NCBI GenBank assembly: GCA_003216295.1
Contig: QCJB01000010.1
Span: 1 to 55,337 of the forward strand
Origin: Prochlorococcus sp. AG-402-P16
GTDB taxonomy: Bacteria; Cyanobacteriota; Cyanobacteriia; PCC-6307; Cyanobiaceae
DNA length: 55,337 nucleotides
Reading direction: 5' to 3'
Shown: positions 16,702 to 26,828 of the stretch, piece after piece
How positions within the stretch are numbered: position 1 is the first letter of the stretch
Layout: every line of letters begins with the position of its first letter
The notes under the pieces: model-generated
Databases searched by the model: none
The model's input: the letters and a program-made list of their open reading frames with translations, nothing else
What the model was told of the DNA's origin: nothing
Position numbers and translations under genes: made by a program

Positions 16702-17072
16702 CTTGGCGATAATTGATATTTTAGGCATGTAATTATTTTTTTTATAGGCGATATTTTTTTAGTAAATAAATCTGAACAGCTTTCTAGGACTTGTCTTCCT
16801 ATTGGTGTAATACGAACTTTTGAAGTAAGACCTTGTCCGTCAACTTCCCTTCTTAGAACACCTATTTTAATTAAGTTGAGAAATTCATTCTCTATGAATA
16901 AAGAATTATTGATAAACTTAAAATCTTGATTCAAGTATTTGGATTTATTCTCAAAAACATCTTGAGCACTGAGACTCTCTGTTTGAAGAATTTGAAATAG
17001 AAATAAGTTAAAGGGACAATTCTTAATCCCTTTCTTTGCTCTTTTAATGATTTTTTTGTCGATCAGCAACAT
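16698..17072 (-). CDS. Conserved cyanobacterial protein, Npun_F0494-like
   Basis: A 124-residue protein with the line NEFLNLIKIGVLRREVDGQGLTSKVRITPIGRQVLE, which matches a conserved cyanobacterial family I recall as Npun_F0494. The segment suggests a winged-helix-like fold (helix, GVLRREVDGQG turn, beta strands ending in TPIGR). The function is unknown; DNA binding is possible but not shown. Its stop overlaps the cobQ start by four bases, so the two genes are translationally coupled. Confidence 0.65.
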   Translation of the reverse strand: MLLIDKKIIKRAKKGIKNCPFNLFLFQILQTESLSAQDVFENKSKYLNQDFKFINNSLFIENEFLNLIKIGVLRREVDGQGLTSKVRITPIGRQVLESCSDLFTKKISPIKKIITCLKYQLSPR

Positions 17073-17142
17073 TTAATTAAAAGGATTTATTTTTTAATAG
17101 ATGATCAATAATGATCTTGAGTATTAAAAAATTTAGATTTCT

Positions 17143-17778
17143 ATGTTTGTGCTTGCCTCTGCATCCAAAGCACGTCAAAAATTACTTGATCAAATAGCTA
17201 TGAGATACAAAGTTATTGTAAGTGATTTTGATGAGACACAGCTTCAGGAACTTGATCCAATTTTGAAGGTCAAGTTATTAGCAAAGGCTAAGGCTGATAG
17301 TGCATTAAAAAAGTTGATAAAAGAAAATCATGACTTAAATGCTTTTCAAGCTTTATTAGGATGTGACTCTTTGTTTGAGTTTGAGGGGGAAATTTTCGAA
17401 AAGCCAATTAATCAAGAGCAATTGATATCCAGATGGCAAAGGATGTCAGGTAAAACCGGTTTTTTACATACTGGTCACTATTTAATTTTATTGGACAATT
17501 CCAAATCTGATATAGAAACTATTTCACAAAATAATTGTTGCGAGGGAGTTGTGAGCACAAAAATTGAATTTATGAATTTATCCAATTTTGAGATTAACAA
17601 GTATGCTTCAACTTCAGAACCATATAATTGTGCAGGTGGATTTGCGATTGAGGGTTATGGAGGAATATTTATAAAAAAAATAGATGGCTGTTTTAGTAAT
17701 GTTATTGGACTTAGCTTGCCCTGGTTAAAAAATAATTTAGAAAAATCCGGTTTATCTGAGTTGCTTATAAATAAATAA
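17143..17778 (+). CDS. maf: Maf-family nucleoside triphosphate pyrophosphatase
   Basis: A 211-residue protein starting MFVLASASKARQKLL, which carries the S-x-x-R substrate-binding motif of Maf proteins near the N-terminus. The central LGCDSLFEFEGEIFEKP is the Maf D-x-x-x...E-K-P block with the catalytic Asp, followed by MSGKTGFLHTGHYL. The family hydrolyses non-canonical or selected NTPs to NMP and PPi. It diverges from the Npun_F0494-like/cobQ pair and converges with psbC at a shared hairpin. Confidence 0.9.
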   Translation: MFVLASASKARQKLLDQIAMRYKVIVSDFDETQLQELDPILKVKLLAKAKADSALKKLIKENHDLNAFQALLGCDSLFEFEGEIFEKPINQEQLISRWQRMSGKTGFLHTGHYLILLDNSKSDIETISQNNCCEGVVSTKIEFMNLSNFEINKYASTSEPYNCAGGFAIEGYGGIFIKKIDGCFSNVIGLSLPWLKNNLEKSGLSELLINK

Positions 17779-17811
17779 ACAAAAATAAGATCAAATATTT
17801 TTAAGCATAAA

Positions 17812-17837
17812 AAAAGCCCTCTTTATAGAGGACTTTT
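17812..17837. terminator. Bidirectional terminator between maf and psbC
   Basis: AAAAGCCCTC and GAGGACTTTT form a ten-base stem with one mismatch and a TTTATA loop, flanked by an A run on the left and a T run on the right. It can therefore end both the plus-strand maf transcript and the minus-strand psbDC transcript. Confidence 0.8.
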
Positions 17838-17853
17838 TTATTTATTTAGGAAT

Positions 17854-19236
17854 TTAATCCAGATCAGGCATTGAAAGAGCAGGCTCTTGTGAACGACTGA
17901 TTCCTTTTTCAAATCCAGCTGCTGCGGCTCTTGCACGACCAGCATGCCAAAGGTGACCTACAAAAGTAAACCAACCAAGGAAGAACTGAGCTCCTGCAAG
18001 CCATTGACGCAAGTTAACAAAGTTAACAGCATTTGGCTCAGTAATGATTCCACCAACTGAGTTGATAGAAGCGTTAGGAGCATGTGTCATGTATTCAGCT
18101 GCACGGCGAACTTGCCAAGGCTGAATATCATTTTGAATTTTATCAAGACTTAATCCATTAGGACCTCTAAGAGGTTCTAACCATGGACCTCTAAAGTCCC
18201 AAAAACGCATTGTCTCTCCACCAAAGATGATTTCTCCTGTAGGAGAGCGCATTAGGTACTTACCTAAACCTGTTGGTCCCATAGTTGAACCCACATTTGC
18301 ACCAATTCGTTGGTCACGAACTAGGAATGTGAAACTTTGGGCCTGAGAGGCTTCAGCGTTTGTTGGACCGTAGAACTCAGATGGATAAGCTGTGTTGTTG
18401 AACCAGATGAAACATGAAGCTACAAAACTAGCAACACAGATTCCACCAAGTGCATAACTTAGAAGACCTTCTCCATTCCAGATAAAGGCTCTTCTTGCCC
18501 ATCCATATGGAGCTGTAAAGATATGGAAAAGTCCACCTATTATCTCAATCACACCCAGGTAAACATGTCCTCCGACAATATCTTCCATTGAGTTGACACC
18601 AACTATCCAACCTTGTCCACCCCAAGGGGTTGAAACTAAGTATCCAAAAATAACTCTTGGATCGAGAGTTGGATTGATTAGCCTAACTTCTCCTCCACCA
18701 GGAGCCCATGTGTCATATGCACCACCTATGTACATCCAGTTAATGGACCATAGAAGAGCACCAACTCCAAGTACAACCAAATGGAAGCCAAGAATATTGG
18801 TCATTTGATTTTTGTCTCTCCAATCAGTGGAGAAAAATGGGAAATCTTCTTCAAGTTTCTCTGGCCCAGCTAGGGAGTGGAAAACTCCTCCAAAGCCAAG
18901 AATTCCAGATGCAACAAGGTGAATAACACCAGCAATGAAGAATGGCCAAACATCTGTGACTTCTCCCCCAGGACCAATGCCGTATCCAAACATGGCTACG
19001 TGAGGCATACAAATTAAGCCCTGTTCCCACATGGGTTTGTCCATGGTGAAGTGACTTACTTCGAAAAGCATCATCGCGCCAGCCCAGAACACAATTAGTC
19101 CTGCGTGAGCAATGTGAGCTCCTAATAATCTTCCAGAAAGGTTGATTAGCCTTGCATTTCCTACATACCAGGCGTAACCAGTCTCTTCAAGACTTTGATT
19201 AGGGGCTTTAAGTAAACTATTAAAGGGCGTTTCCAC
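17854..19236 (-). CDS. psbC: Photosystem II CP43 chlorophyll-binding protein
   Basis: 460 residues from the GTG at 19236. This start is supported by AGGAGGT eight bases upstream and by the family N-terminus (first codon read as Met, then ETPFNSLLK...). A longer frame from 19263 is rejected. It has six transmembrane helices with chlorophyll-binding histidines ([56 protein letters not shown]). The large lumenal loop contains [22 protein letters not shown], which contributes the Arg/Glu near the Mn cluster. It is a PSII inner antenna. It overlaps psbD by 17 bases, the conserved psbDC arrangement. Confidence 0.98.
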   Translation of the reverse strand: METPFNSLLKAPNQSLEETGYAWYVGNARLINLSGRLLGAHIAHAGLIVFWAGAMMLFEVSHFTMDKPMWEQGLICMPHVAMFGYGIGPGGEVTDVWPFFIAGVIHLVASGILGFGGVFHSLAGPEKLEEDFPFFSTDWRDKNQMTNILGFHLVVLGVGALLWSINWMYIGGAYDTWAPGGGEVRLINPTLDPRVIFGYLVSTPWGGQGWIVGVNSMEDIVGGHVYLGVIEIIGGLFHIFTAPYGWARRAFIWNGEGLLSYALGGICVASFVASCFIWFNNTAYPSEFYGPTNAEASQAQSFTFLVRDQRIGANVGSTMGPTGLGKYLMRSPTGEIIFGGETMRFWDFRGPWLEPLRGPNGLSLDKIQNDIQPWQVRRAAEYMTHAPNASINSVGGIITEPNAVNFVNLRQWLAGAQFFLGWFTFVGHLWHAGRARAAAAGFEKGISRSQEPALSMPDLD

Positions 19237-20296
19237 GTGGGAGTACCTCCTCAGGGAATACAAAGTTTTCGTGTGGTTGGTCTACAGAAGACATCCATGC
19301 ACGCATACCTTCATTAAGAAGGATGTTTTTGGTGTAGAAAGTTTCGAATTCAGGATCTTCAGCAGCTCTGATTTCTTGGCTAACAAAGTCGTAAGCACGA
19401 AGGTTTAGAGCTAGACCAACGATTCCAATTGAAGCAGCCCACATGCCTGTTACTGGCACGAAGAGCATCAAGAAATGAAGGAAACGCTTATTTGAGAAAG
19501 CAATACCGAAAATCTGGCTCCAGAAACGGTTTGCAGTAATAAATGAGTAAGTCTCTTCTTCCTGTACTGGGTCGAAACCTCTGAAAGTTGTACTCTGATT
19601 TTTACCATCAGAATAAACACTTGAATCTTCGTAAAGAGTGTTCTGAACTGTTGCGCCATGAATAGCACAAAGTAGAGCACCACCAAGAATTCCTGCTACT
19701 CCCATCATGTGGAATGGGTTAAGCGTAATGTTGTGGAAGCCTTGAATAAAAAGAATGAAACGGAATATTGCTGCAACTCCAAAAGAAGGAGCGAAGAACC
19801 AACTGTGCTGACCTAATGGATAAATAAGGAAGCAAGCTGTAAATACTGCAATAACTGCTGAGAAAGCAAGTGCGTTATAAGGACGGATACCAACAAGTCT
19901 TGCAATTTCGAACTGACGAAGCATGAAGCCAATAAGACTAAATGCACCGTGTAGAGCAACGAAATTCCATAGGCCACCAAGTTGGAACCAACGTGTTAAA
20001 TCGCCTTGCGCTTCTGGTCCCCAAAGGAAAAGAAGACTGTGACCCATGGCATCGCCAGGAGTACTAACAGCAGCAGTGAGGAAATTACATCCCTCAAGAT
20101 AAGAGCTGGCTACACCGTGGGTGTACCAGGAAGAAACGAAGGTTGTACCTGTAAACCATCCACCTATAGCTAGAAAAGCAGTAGGAAAGAGAAGTAGTCC
20201 AGACCAACCAACAAATACGAATCGGTCGCGCTTTAACCAGTCATCGAGGGCGTCAAACCAACCTCGTTCTGTTGCGCTTCCAACAGCGATCGTCAT
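19220..20296 (-). CDS. psbD: Photosystem II D2 reaction-centre protein
   Basis: A 358-residue protein beginning [33 protein letters not shown], the standard D2 N-terminus, with five transmembrane helices. Visible landmarks are [14 protein letters not shown], the QA/Fe region [35 protein letters not shown], and the C-terminal [22 protein letters not shown]. It binds P680, the pheophytin partner and QA in the PSII core. The stop lies inside psbC, so the genes are cotranscribed. The promoter should lie in 20297-20495, shared with divergent ycf4. Confidence 0.98.
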   Translation of the reverse strand: MTIAVGSATERGWFDALDDWLKRDRFVFVGWSGLLLFPTAFLAIGGWFTGTTFVSSWYTHGVASSYLEGCNFLTAAVSTPGDAMGHSLLFLWGPEAQGDLTRWFQLGGLWNFVALHGAFSLIGFMLRQFEIARLVGIRPYNALAFSAVIAVFTACFLIYPLGQHSWFFAPSFGVAAIFRFILFIQGFHNITLNPFHMMGVAGILGGALLCAIHGATVQNTLYEDSSVYSDGKNQSTTFRGFDPVQEEETYSFITANRFWSQIFGIAFSNKRFLHFLMLFVPVTGMWAASIGIVGLALNLRAYDFVSQEIRAAEDPEFETFYTKNILLNEGMRAWMSSVDQPHENFVFPEEVLPRGNAL

Positions 20297-20495
20297 GGGA
20301 GGAGCGTTGCTGAGCTTTTGTATACGTCGGAGACTTTAACAACGATGACGGGGTTTGTGGGTAAATCTTTAACTTGATGAAATCCCTTGTATTGAAATGA
20401 GATAAAATGAATTTTTTTTATTGCTAGTTAGTATTTCTCAAAAACTTAGTCACTATAATGATTTAAAGGGATGTTATTCCTAATTTTACTTGATC

Positions 20496-21071
20496 ATGAC
20501 AACTGAACCCAATTTAAGTCAATCAGAAAAAGAGTTATCTGATTTTGTTTTAGAACAAGAAATTAAAGGTTCGCGTAAGATTTCGAACTATTTAGTTGCC
20601 TCCATGCTCAGTATTGGAGGTGTTGGATTTTTGTTGGCTTCTTTCTCTAGTTATTTTGGAAGAGACTTTTTACCATTAGGAAATCCATCTACATTGATTT
20701 TTATTCCTCAAGGCTTGGTTATGGGGCTCTATGGGGTCGCAGCTTTTTTATTAGCTATTTACTTTTGGAGACTAATTAGTATTGATTACGGTTCAGGAGT
20801 AAATAGATTTGACAAAAACAAAGGGGTTTTATCTTTATCTAGAAGAGGATTGTTTAAAAATATAGAAATAGAGGTTCCTATTAATGAAATTAAAGCTGTG
20901 AAGTTAGAGGTTAGAGAAGGTTTTAATCCGCAAAGAAGGGTCTCTTTAAGAATTAAAGGTAGGAAGGATCTTCCAATATCTAGAGTAGGTTCCCCTAAGC
21001 CTTTGCTTGAACTAGAGAATGAAGGGGCTGAAATTGCTCGCTTTTTAGAGGTCAACCTTGAAGGTATTTAG
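20496..21071 (+). CDS. ycf4: Photosystem I assembly protein Ycf4
   Basis: 191 residues from ATG 20496 ([19 protein letters not shown]). It has two transmembrane helices near the N-terminus ([23 protein letters not shown] and [19 protein letters not shown]), then a soluble domain ([23 protein letters not shown]...[29 protein letters not shown]) that is diagnostic of Ycf4. It is a thylakoid scaffold helping assemble PSI. It is divergent from psbD, and its 3' end overlaps the start of the cyclophilin gene by 14 bases. Confidence 0.95.
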   Translation: MTTEPNLSQSEKELSDFVLEQEIKGSRKISNYLVASMLSIGGVGFLLASFSSYFGRDFLPLGNPSTLIFIPQGLVMGLYGVAAFLLAIYFWRLISIDYGSGVNRFDKNKGVLSLSRRGLFKNIEIEVPINEIKAVKLEVREGFNPQRRVSLRIKGRKDLPISRVGSPKPLLELENEGAEIARFLEVNLEGI

Positions 21072-21750
21072 AAAAATATCAAAAAAGTTAAATATATTTT
21101 TTAAAATATCTAAACCAACAAGTATTTTTTTATGTCTTAATTTAATACCTTTATTTGGATGCACAAATTTAAAGAAAATTGAAGATACAAATATTTGTTC
21201 TCTATCAAGTCTTCCTTGCTTAACTTCTACTGAACACGTTCTTTTCATTACTAATAAAGGAGAAATAAAAATAGAACTCTACGGGGAATCTGCACCAATA
21301 ACAGTTGGAAACTTTATTGATTTTGTTGAGAAAGGTTCATATAATAAAACTATTTTTAATAGAGTTATTCGTGAACCCTACCCTTTTATAATTAGAGGTG
21401 GTAAAAATAGTTTAATAAAAGAAAAAGATAGATTTATTGATAATAAAACAGGAAAGATAAGGTATATTCCTTTGGAAATCAAGCTAAAAAATAATAAATT
21501 ACCAACATATGGGAAAATAATAGATGTATCTCTTCAAAAAAATAATATTGAACTTAAGCATAAAAGAGCTTCTTTATCAATGGCGAGATCAAAAGAAATT
21601 AATTCTGCAAGTTCCCAGTTTTACATATCATTAAAGTCTTTACCAGAGCTTGATGGTAGATTTGCTGTTTTTGGAAAAGTTATAAGTGGTATGAATATTG
21701 TTGATTCGATCCAAGAAGAAGATTTTATAATCAAAGCATCAAGACTATAA
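21058..21750 (+). CDS. Cyclophilin-type peptidyl-prolyl isomerase, lipoprotein
   Basis: A 230-residue protein whose start is best placed at TTG 21058 (no ATG is available). The basic N-terminus, a hydrophobic stretch ([14 protein letters not shown]) and its Cys look like a lipoprotein signal with a lipobox. The rest is a divergent cyclophilin domain: [42 protein letters not shown], then [46 protein letters not shown]. It would catalyse proline isomerisation at the membrane surface (periplasm or thylakoid lumen). It is cotranscribed with ycf4. Confidence 0.85.
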   Translation: MKVFRKISKKLNIFFKISKPTSIFLCLNLIPLFGCTNLKKIEDTNICSLSSLPCLTSTEHVLFITNKGEIKIELYGESAPITVGNFIDFVEKGSYNKTIFNRVIREPYPFIIRGGKNSLIKEKDRFIDNKTGKIRYIPLEIKLKNNKLPTYGKIIDVSLQKNNIELKHKRASLSMARSKEINSASSQFYISLKSLPELDGRFAVFGKVISGMNIVDSIQEEDFIIKASRL

Positions 21751-21764
21751 CTTAAGCAAAAAAT

Positions 21765-22274
21765 TTATTTTTTTGCCTTTAGCATCTCTGTATTTACGCC
21801 GGAAGCTCTTTTTAGAGCAACTTTGCCTGTCCTTGCGATTTCTAAAATTCCATAAGGCTTTAAAAGATTCTCTAGCGCAACAAGTTTGCCTGGATCTCCA
21901 ACAACTTCTAAAGTCAGTGCATTATCTGAAACATCTACAACTTTTGCTCTAAAAACTTGGACTAGATCCAAAATTTTACTCCTACTATCTGATGATGCTG
22001 ATACCTTTAAAAGCATTAATTCTCTCTCTACTGCAGGTAAAGTTGTTAAATCAAGTACTTCCAAAACATTTATTAATTTATTTAGCTGTTTGGTCATTTG
22101 TTGGAGAGTTAAGTCGTCCCCTTGAACAACCATTGTTAATCTAGATATTCCTTTTGCCTCTGCGGGACCAACTGCCAAGCTATCAATATTAAATCCCCTT
22201 CTTGCGAAAAGTCCTGCAATCCTGCTAAGTGCTCCAGATTCATCTTCGACTAAAACTGAAAGTGTGTGCTTCAT
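21765..22274 (-). CDS. ilvN: Acetolactate synthase small (regulatory) subunit
   Basis: A 169-residue protein beginning [39 protein letters not shown], the ACT domain of IlvN/IlvH that binds valine for feedback control. A second ACT-like half follows ([46 protein letters not shown]). It partners the catalytic subunit IlvB, absent here, in branched-chain amino-acid synthesis. Length and order are normal. It converges with the cyclophilin gene. Confidence 0.95.
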   Translation of the reverse strand: MKHTLSVLVEDESGALSRIAGLFARRGFNIDSLAVGPAEAKGISRLTMVVQGDDLTLQQMTKQLNKLINVLEVLDLTTLPAVERELMLLKVSASSDSRSKILDLVQVFRAKVVDVSDNALTLEVVGDPGKLVALENLLKPYGILEIARTGKVALKRASGVNTEMLKAKK

Positions 22275-22283
22275 ATTTGTTAC

Positions 22284-23252
22284 TTAGAAGTTTTTAAGCC
22301 ATTTCAGAACAATTTGATTGAAATGATTTGGTGATTCATCGTGGGGACAATGTCCTACATCATCAATTACAGTTAATTTAAGCCAAGGATGGAGCTTTAT
22401 TAGTTTTTTTGCCAAAAATAAAGGTATCAATTTGTCTTGCTTTCCCCAAATCAACAAAATTGGTGGCCGATTGGTAATGTTTTTAATCTTTGAGAGAATC
22501 GAAGGACCTTTTGCTGAATTTGGTCTATTGCTCATGCCAATGCACATAGACCTAAGCGCTTTGTAAGCATTAGGTCTTCGAGCAGGGACGGTAACGATCC
22601 TTTTGAGAGAATTATCTTTTTTAATTTGGCGAAAATATGCACCCTGAAGAGCAAAAGTAATTAGTTTTTTCTTTGAGATTAAATTTATTAAAGTTTTTAG
22701 TGGAAGAAGATAAAAGAAAAGTTTGATTAGAAACCTTTTAGCTTTGTTAAACCAGCTTGGAAACAATGGTTGAAATGGATTAACAAAAACAGGCTCAGGA
22801 AGCGGAGCTGAAATTACTGTTTTAATTAAATCTGGCCTTTTAGATAGAGTTGTAATTGCTGTTAAAGATCCTAAAGAATTTCCAATTAAAATAACCTTTC
22901 CGTTCCTTTGTACCTCAACTACTTCCTCAAGAAAAGCAACTAATTGATCTGCCCAAAACTCATTATCAAAATAGTTGGTGTTACCTTTTGAATATTGCTC
23001 AGATTTGCCAAAACCAATTAAATCTATCCCATAAACTCTAAATCCTTCAGTCGAAAATACTTCCGCGTTATATCTCCAATGATCGCTGCTTGCTCCAAAT
23101 CCATGAATTAAAACGATTGGAGGATCTGATTCGTTTCCCGTAACTCTAAAGTGAACTCTGAAATTTTCGTAGAACCAATACTTGGACGCTCCCCAATTTG
23201 CAGACCCTATAAAATTGTCCAAATTATTTCTCTTGGAATAAAATTCATTCAA
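22284..23252 (-). CDS. Alpha/beta hydrolase
   Basis: A 322-residue alpha/beta-fold hydrolase. The oxyanion strand is IVLIHGFGASSDHWRYN, the nucleophile elbow is GNSLGS, the acid is probably in LLIWGKQDKLIPL, and the catalytic His is in VIDDVGHCPHDESP. These place it with cyanobacterial/plastid hydrolases of the pheophytinase-like or haloperoxidase-like group; the substrate is not determinable from sequence. There is no clear signal peptide. It lies nine bases upstream of ilvN on the same strand, so the two may be cotranscribed. Confidence 0.85.
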   Translation of the reverse strand: MNEFYSKRNNLDNFIGSANWGASKYWFYENFRVHFRVTGNESDPPIVLIHGFGASSDHWRYNAEVFSTEGFRVYGIDLIGFGKSEQYSKGNTNYFDNEFWADQLVAFLEEVVEVQRNGKVILIGNSLGSLTAITTLSKRPDLIKTVISAPLPEPVFVNPFQPLFPSWFNKAKRFLIKLFFYLLPLKTLINLISKKKLITFALQGAYFRQIKKDNSLKRIVTVPARRPNAYKALRSMCIGMSNRPNSAKGPSILSKIKNITNRPPILLIWGKQDKLIPLFLAKKLIKLHPWLKLTVIDDVGHCPHDESPNHFNQIVLKWLKNF

Positions 23253-23388
23253 AATAAATACCTAGTTTGAATTTGAACCAAACTTACTGTTCATCTTAAG
23301 TATATTTTTAAAATTTATTTGCGAGTTTTGATTTTTAGCTGAATGTCAGGGCTTTAGGTTTTAATAGTTGATGAGTTAAATTACGTGA

Positions 23389-23487
23389 ATGGCATCAGAA
23401 ATTTTCGGAATCGCTGCAGTCTTTTGGGTTTTAATCCCGGTTGGACTATTAGGCGGAGTTCTTCTTTTGAAACTTCAAGGTGATTAA
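23389..23487 (+). CDS. petM: Cytochrome b6f complex subunit PetM
   Basis: A 32-residue protein starting [15 protein letters not shown] and ending LLLKLQGD, a single transmembrane helix with the PetM consensus. It is a small peripheral helix of the cytochrome b6f complex in the thylakoid membrane. It lies just upstream of ycf39 on the same strand. Confidence 0.9.
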   Translation: MASEIFGIAAVFWVLIPVGLLGGVLLLKLQGD

Positions 23488-23529
23488 TTTCCACAATCCA
23501 TAGTCTTCCCATTTAGGCTCCATCTTGTA

Positions 23530-24504
23530 ATGAATTCAACTATGCAAGTTCTGGTGATTGGTGGTACTGGAACTCTTGGTCGCCAAATAGCCAAAAATGC
23601 CATAGATGCAGGACATAAAGTCCGGTGCATGGTTAGAAAGCCAAAATCTGCTTCATTTCTTCAAGAATGGGGCTGCGAGCTTACTCGTGGAAATTTATTG
23701 AATAAGGAAGATATCGAATACGCTCTTGATGGTGTTGATGCTGTCATTGATGCTGCAACTAGCCGACCTGATGATCCTCTAAGTGTTTACGATATTGATT
23801 GGGATGGAAAATTAAATCTATACAATGCTTGTGATAATAAAAATATTAAAAGAGTAATTTTTCTATCTTTACTCGGTGCTGAAAAATATAGAGACATTCC
23901 TTTAATGGATATTAAATACTGTACAGAAGAATTATTAGTTAATTCCTCATTGGATTACACCATTCTGCAAGGAGTAGCTTTCATGCAGGGTGTGATAGGT
24001 CAATTTGCTATTCCAATACTAAACAATGAACCTGTTTGGGTTAGTGGCAATCCTACTGATATTGCATATATGAATACGCAGGATATTGCTAGATTTGCTG
24101 TTGCAGCTTTAGATAGGCCTCAGACTATTAAAGGGAAATTTCCAATAGTTGGTCCTAAGGCTTGGAGTGCTAAAGAATTGATCAATTTGTGCGAAAATTT
24201 TAGTGAAAAAAGGGCAAGAGTATTAAAAGTTTCTCCAACGGTAATTTCTATCGCTCAATCAGTTGTTTCTTTTTTTGAACCAACTTTAAATGTGGCCGAA
24301 AGACTTTCTTTTTCTGAATTGAGCGGAAGTGGAGGCAAGTTAGATGCTCCAATGGAAGAAACATATACTGCTTTTGGCTTGAATGAAGCTGATTTGACAA
24401 CTATGGAAAGTTATATAAAAGAGTATTATGGGGTTATTTTAAAAAGGCTTAAAGATATAGGTGTTGATCTTGATATTGAAGAGAAAAAGAAATTTCCTAT
24501 CTGA
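23530..24504 (+). CDS. ycf39: Ycf39, atypical SDR of photosystem II assembly
   Basis: A 324-residue NmrA-like atypical short-chain dehydrogenase. The Rossmann motif is QVLVIGGTGTLGRQIAKNA; DGVDAVIDAATSRPDDPLSVYDIDWDGKLN and RVIFLSLLGAEKYRDIPLMDIKYCTEELL are characteristic of Ycf39. The second methionine (23542, MQVLVIGGTG) matches the usual family start and may be the true one. In cyanobacteria Ycf39 works with Hlips in delivering chlorophyll to newly made D1. It follows petM by 43 bases. Confidence 0.92.
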   Translation: MNSTMQVLVIGGTGTLGRQIAKNAIDAGHKVRCMVRKPKSASFLQEWGCELTRGNLLNKEDIEYALDGVDAVIDAATSRPDDPLSVYDIDWDGKLNLYNACDNKNIKRVIFLSLLGAEKYRDIPLMDIKYCTEELLVNSSLDYTILQGVAFMQGVIGQFAIPILNNEPVWVSGNPTDIAYMNTQDIARFAVAALDRPQTIKGKFPIVGPKAWSAKELINLCENFSEKRARVLKVSPTVISIAQSVVSFFEPTLNVAERLSFSELSGSGGKLDAPMEETYTAFGLNEADLTTMESYIKEYYGVILKRLKDIGVDLDIEEKKKFPI

Positions 24505-24558
24505 AGTTATTGCAAAAAAATAGTTAATATGTACTATTAAGGTAGATTCCTTTAAGTG

Positions 24559-24774
24559 ATGTCTGTCAGCCAAATTAAAAATCTAAATAGAAGATTAGAA
24601 AATCTTTCCAAAGAAGCTTCTTCTGAATTAGATAAGTTATGTGGAAATGAATTATGGAAAAGTATAGGATTTGAAGCTTTTGATGGCTTTGCTGATTCTG
24701 ACTTAAGAGCATCTGCAAATTATTATTATGGTCAATTTCAAACAGCTCGAGAGTTACAAGACATTTTTAGTTAA
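24559..24774 (+). CDS. Small conserved hypothetical protein
   Basis: 71 residues from ATG 24559 (an overlapping GTG at 24556 is also possible). It is a soluble, alpha-helical protein: QIKNLNRRLENLSKEASSELDKLC, then FDGFADSDLRASANYYYGQFQTARELQDIF. There are no membrane segments and one Cys. The regular helical pattern suggests a small two-helix protein. I do not recognise a function. It sits between ycf39 and the IF-1-like gene on the same strand. Confidence 0.55.
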   Translation: MSVSQIKNLNRRLENLSKEASSELDKLCGNELWKSIGFEAFDGFADSDLRASANYYYGQFQTARELQDIFS

Positions 24775-24849
24775 TCAGTTTATTCATTCGGTAATTCAAG
24801 ACTTTTTAGAATACAATTGGCTTAATTAATTAGTGATACTGAAAAACAC

Positions 24850-25119
24850 ATGATTGAAACATCCGGGGTTATAGAAAAAGAGCAAGGCAATGGTTTCTAT
24901 CTTGTAACTCTAGAACAGCCAGCTGGTCATCAATGCTTGTGTAGGGCCGCAGGAAAATTAACAAAATTTCGAATAAAATTACTTGCTGGAGATAAAGTTC
25001 TTGTAGAAATAAGTCCTTATGACCTTACTAGAGGTCGAATTACATATCGGGAGAGAAATGTTGGTCCAGGAGGAGGAAGACAAGGGGGGAATAGACCAGG
25101 CGGTCCTAGAAGAAGATAG
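24850..25119 (+). CDS. infA: Translation initiation factor IF-1 paralogue
   Basis: An 89-residue OB-fold protein. The second half, RIKLLAGDKVLVEISPYDLTRGRITYRERN, is the IF-1 signature. The first half (GVIEKEQGNGFYLVTLEQPAGHQCLCRAAGKLTKF) is divergent, with two Cys, and the C-terminus has an added glycine/arginine-rich tail (GPGGGRQGGNRPGGPRRR) absent from ordinary IF-1. Canonical infA normally sits in the ribosomal-protein operon, so this is probably a second, diverged copy. It would bind the 30S A site or single-stranded RNA (inference). Confidence 0.75.
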   Translation: MIETSGVIEKEQGNGFYLVTLEQPAGHQCLCRAAGKLTKFRIKLLAGDKVLVEISPYDLTRGRITYRERNVGPGGGRQGGNRPGGPRRR

Positions 25120-25131
25120 GTTTTTAATTAC

Positions 25132-26508
25132 TTATTTAATTAATTGATCCAAAGCAGTTTTGTATTCAGTCCTTGATTTAACACCTTTCCATTGTTTTCT
25201 TAATTCCTTATTTTTAAAAAGATGAACAGTTGGAGTTCCACTAACTTCAGCTTGCTTGGCAATCTCTTGATCAATTTCAATATCAATTTCAACTCCTAAA
25301 GCTTTTCCATTAGATTCTTTAAGAACTCTATTAAGTTGAGGCTTAAGAATATGACAAGGACCACAACTTGTAGAGGTATAGATGACGAAAAGTGGTTTTT
25401 GACTTTCATGGTATAACTTTCTTAATGCATAACTACCTTTTTGCCATATCTTGGATGGATCAAAATTTTCTTCATTACTAGTTTCTAATTTTTTAGATGT
25501 TTCGGCTTTTGAAGGCTCTAAGTCTTTTCTTTCAATTAAAGAGGCAAGATTATTTTTAGTTAGCCATCTTTCAGCAGCGAGTGCTGCTTTGCATCCACTA
25601 CCTGCGGCTGTAATACCTTGACGCCATTCTGAATCAGCAACATCTCCAGCGGCATATACACCCTCTAAAGAAGTTTCAGGCCTTCCTGGTTTTGTTATTA
25701 GATAACCTTTGGAGTCTGTATCTAATTGATTGATTAATAAAGATGTATTCGGTGTATGACCAATTGCATAAAAAAGCCCTTTGGCGACAATTTCATTTTC
25801 TTGGTTAGTTTTTCTTTGTTTTACTTTTAATTTCTGAAGCCAATCATCACCTAAAACTTCAACAAGCTCGGTATCCCAATGAATAGTTATGCTTGAGTTG
25901 GCTTTAACTCTATCTGCCATTGCGGCAGACGCCCTTAACTTGCTTGATCTAACTAATAAATGTACATGGCTTCCATATTTTGTTAGATACTCTGCTTCTT
26001 CGCATGCAGAGTCTCCACCTCCTACAACTGCTAGTTCTTCTTTTCTGAATTGAGGAGTTGCTCCATCACAAATTGCACATGCACTAATCCCTCGACTCCA
26101 GAATAATTTCTCGTTTTTCACCCCTAATCGATTGGCACTTGCTCCAGTGGCAATTATTAAGGAATTAGATTTGATTTTTTGTGAATTTGTTGTGATACTA
26201 AAGGGTCTTTGGCTTAGATCAATTGAAGTGGCATCTTCTTCTATAAGCTTTGTCCCCCATCTCAAGGATTGAGCTTTTATTAAATCCATTAATTCAGGCC
26301 CTTGGACTCCATTAGGGAAACCAGGGAAGTTTTCTACAAATGTCGTAGTCATTAATTGACCACCGGGAATTCCACCTTCTTGGAAACCTGTTATTAGAAG
26401 TGGTTGTAAATTGGCTCTTGCCGCGTAAATTGCTGCCGTATATCCAGCAGGACCAGAACCCACTATTACTAAATTTTCAGTTTTTAATTCTTGGTACTCG
26501 GCTGCCAT
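25132..26508 (-). CDS. trxB: NADPH-thioredoxin reductase C (NTRC), reductase-thioredoxin fusion
   Basis: A 458-residue two-domain enzyme. Residues ~1-320 are a thioredoxin reductase: the FAD site [16 protein letters not shown], the redox pair CAICDG, the NADPH site [13 protein letters not shown], and the closing FAD segment [11 protein letters not shown]. Residues ~350-458 are a thioredoxin with the active site SCGPCHIL. The domain order defines NTRC, which uses NADPH to reduce 2-Cys peroxiredoxin and other targets in cyanobacteria and chloroplasts. Both cysteine pairs are intact. It converges with the IF-1-like gene. Confidence 0.95.
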   Translation of the reverse strand: MAAEYQELKTENLVIVGSGPAGYTAAIYAARANLQPLLITGFQEGGIPGGQLMTTTFVENFPGFPNGVQGPELMDLIKAQSLRWGTKLIEEDATSIDLSQRPFSITTNSQKIKSNSLIIATGASANRLGVKNEKLFWSRGISACAICDGATPQFRKEELAVVGGGDSACEEAEYLTKYGSHVHLLVRSSKLRASAAMADRVKANSSITIHWDTELVEVLGDDWLQKLKVKQRKTNQENEIVAKGLFYAIGHTPNTSLLINQLDTDSKGYLITKPGRPETSLEGVYAAGDVADSEWRQGITAAGSGCKAALAAERWLTKNNLASLIERKDLEPSKAETSKKLETSNEENFDPSKIWQKGSYALRKLYHESQKPLFVIYTSTSCGPCHILKPQLNRVLKESNGKALGVEIDIEIDQEIAKQAEVSGTPTVHLFKNKELRKQWKGVKSRTEYKTALDQLIK

Positions 26509-26597
26509 GCAATAGCCAGTTCATATTGACTTACACCATAAAAGAAAAAATCTTGAAAGTGAATGAAAACATTTAAAAAGGCAATTATTTTCGAATA

Positions 26598-26828
26598 TTA
26601 AAGTTCTAGAAGCTCATCAGCATCGAAATTTTCTCTTTGAAAATTGGGGACTTTTAAAGTTGAAGCTTTTAATCCTTCAGGGTAAGTATTAATACAAGTT
26701 ATCCATTCACAAAATTCTTGGCTAATAGCGTAACTATCTTCATACCTCTCTACGCTGTCAAGTAAAGCTATTCTGCTTGCTGCCCAACAGCTTGCGATAC
26801 TTATTCTTTTGTTGAAAGAAGCATTCAT
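26598..26828 (-). CDS. Small conserved hypothetical protein (paralogue of 645-842)
   Basis: A 76-residue protein, MNASFNKRISIASCWAAS..., containing SYAISQEFCEWITCINTYPEG. The segment AISQEFCEWITCI parallels AIAQEYKEWINCI in the 65-residue protein at 645-842. The C-terminus is acidic (ENFDADELLEL). There is no signal or membrane segment. The function is unknown. It is on the same strand as trxB but about 90 bases upstream, so possibly in the same transcript. Confidence 0.55.
   Translation of the reverse strand: MNASFNKRISIASCWAASRIALLDSVERYEDSYAISQEFCEWITCINTYPEGLKASTLKVPNFQRENFDADELLEL

Noticed and set aside
16698-16728. Longer cobQ start overlapping the upstream gene by 31 bases
   Set aside because: The internal ATG at 16701 gives a standard ATGA overlap and the expected N-terminus.
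19237-19263. Upstream ATG start for psbC
   Set aside because: The GTG at 19236 has AGGAGGT at proper spacing and yields the family N-terminus; the longer frame would read through that ribosome-binding site.
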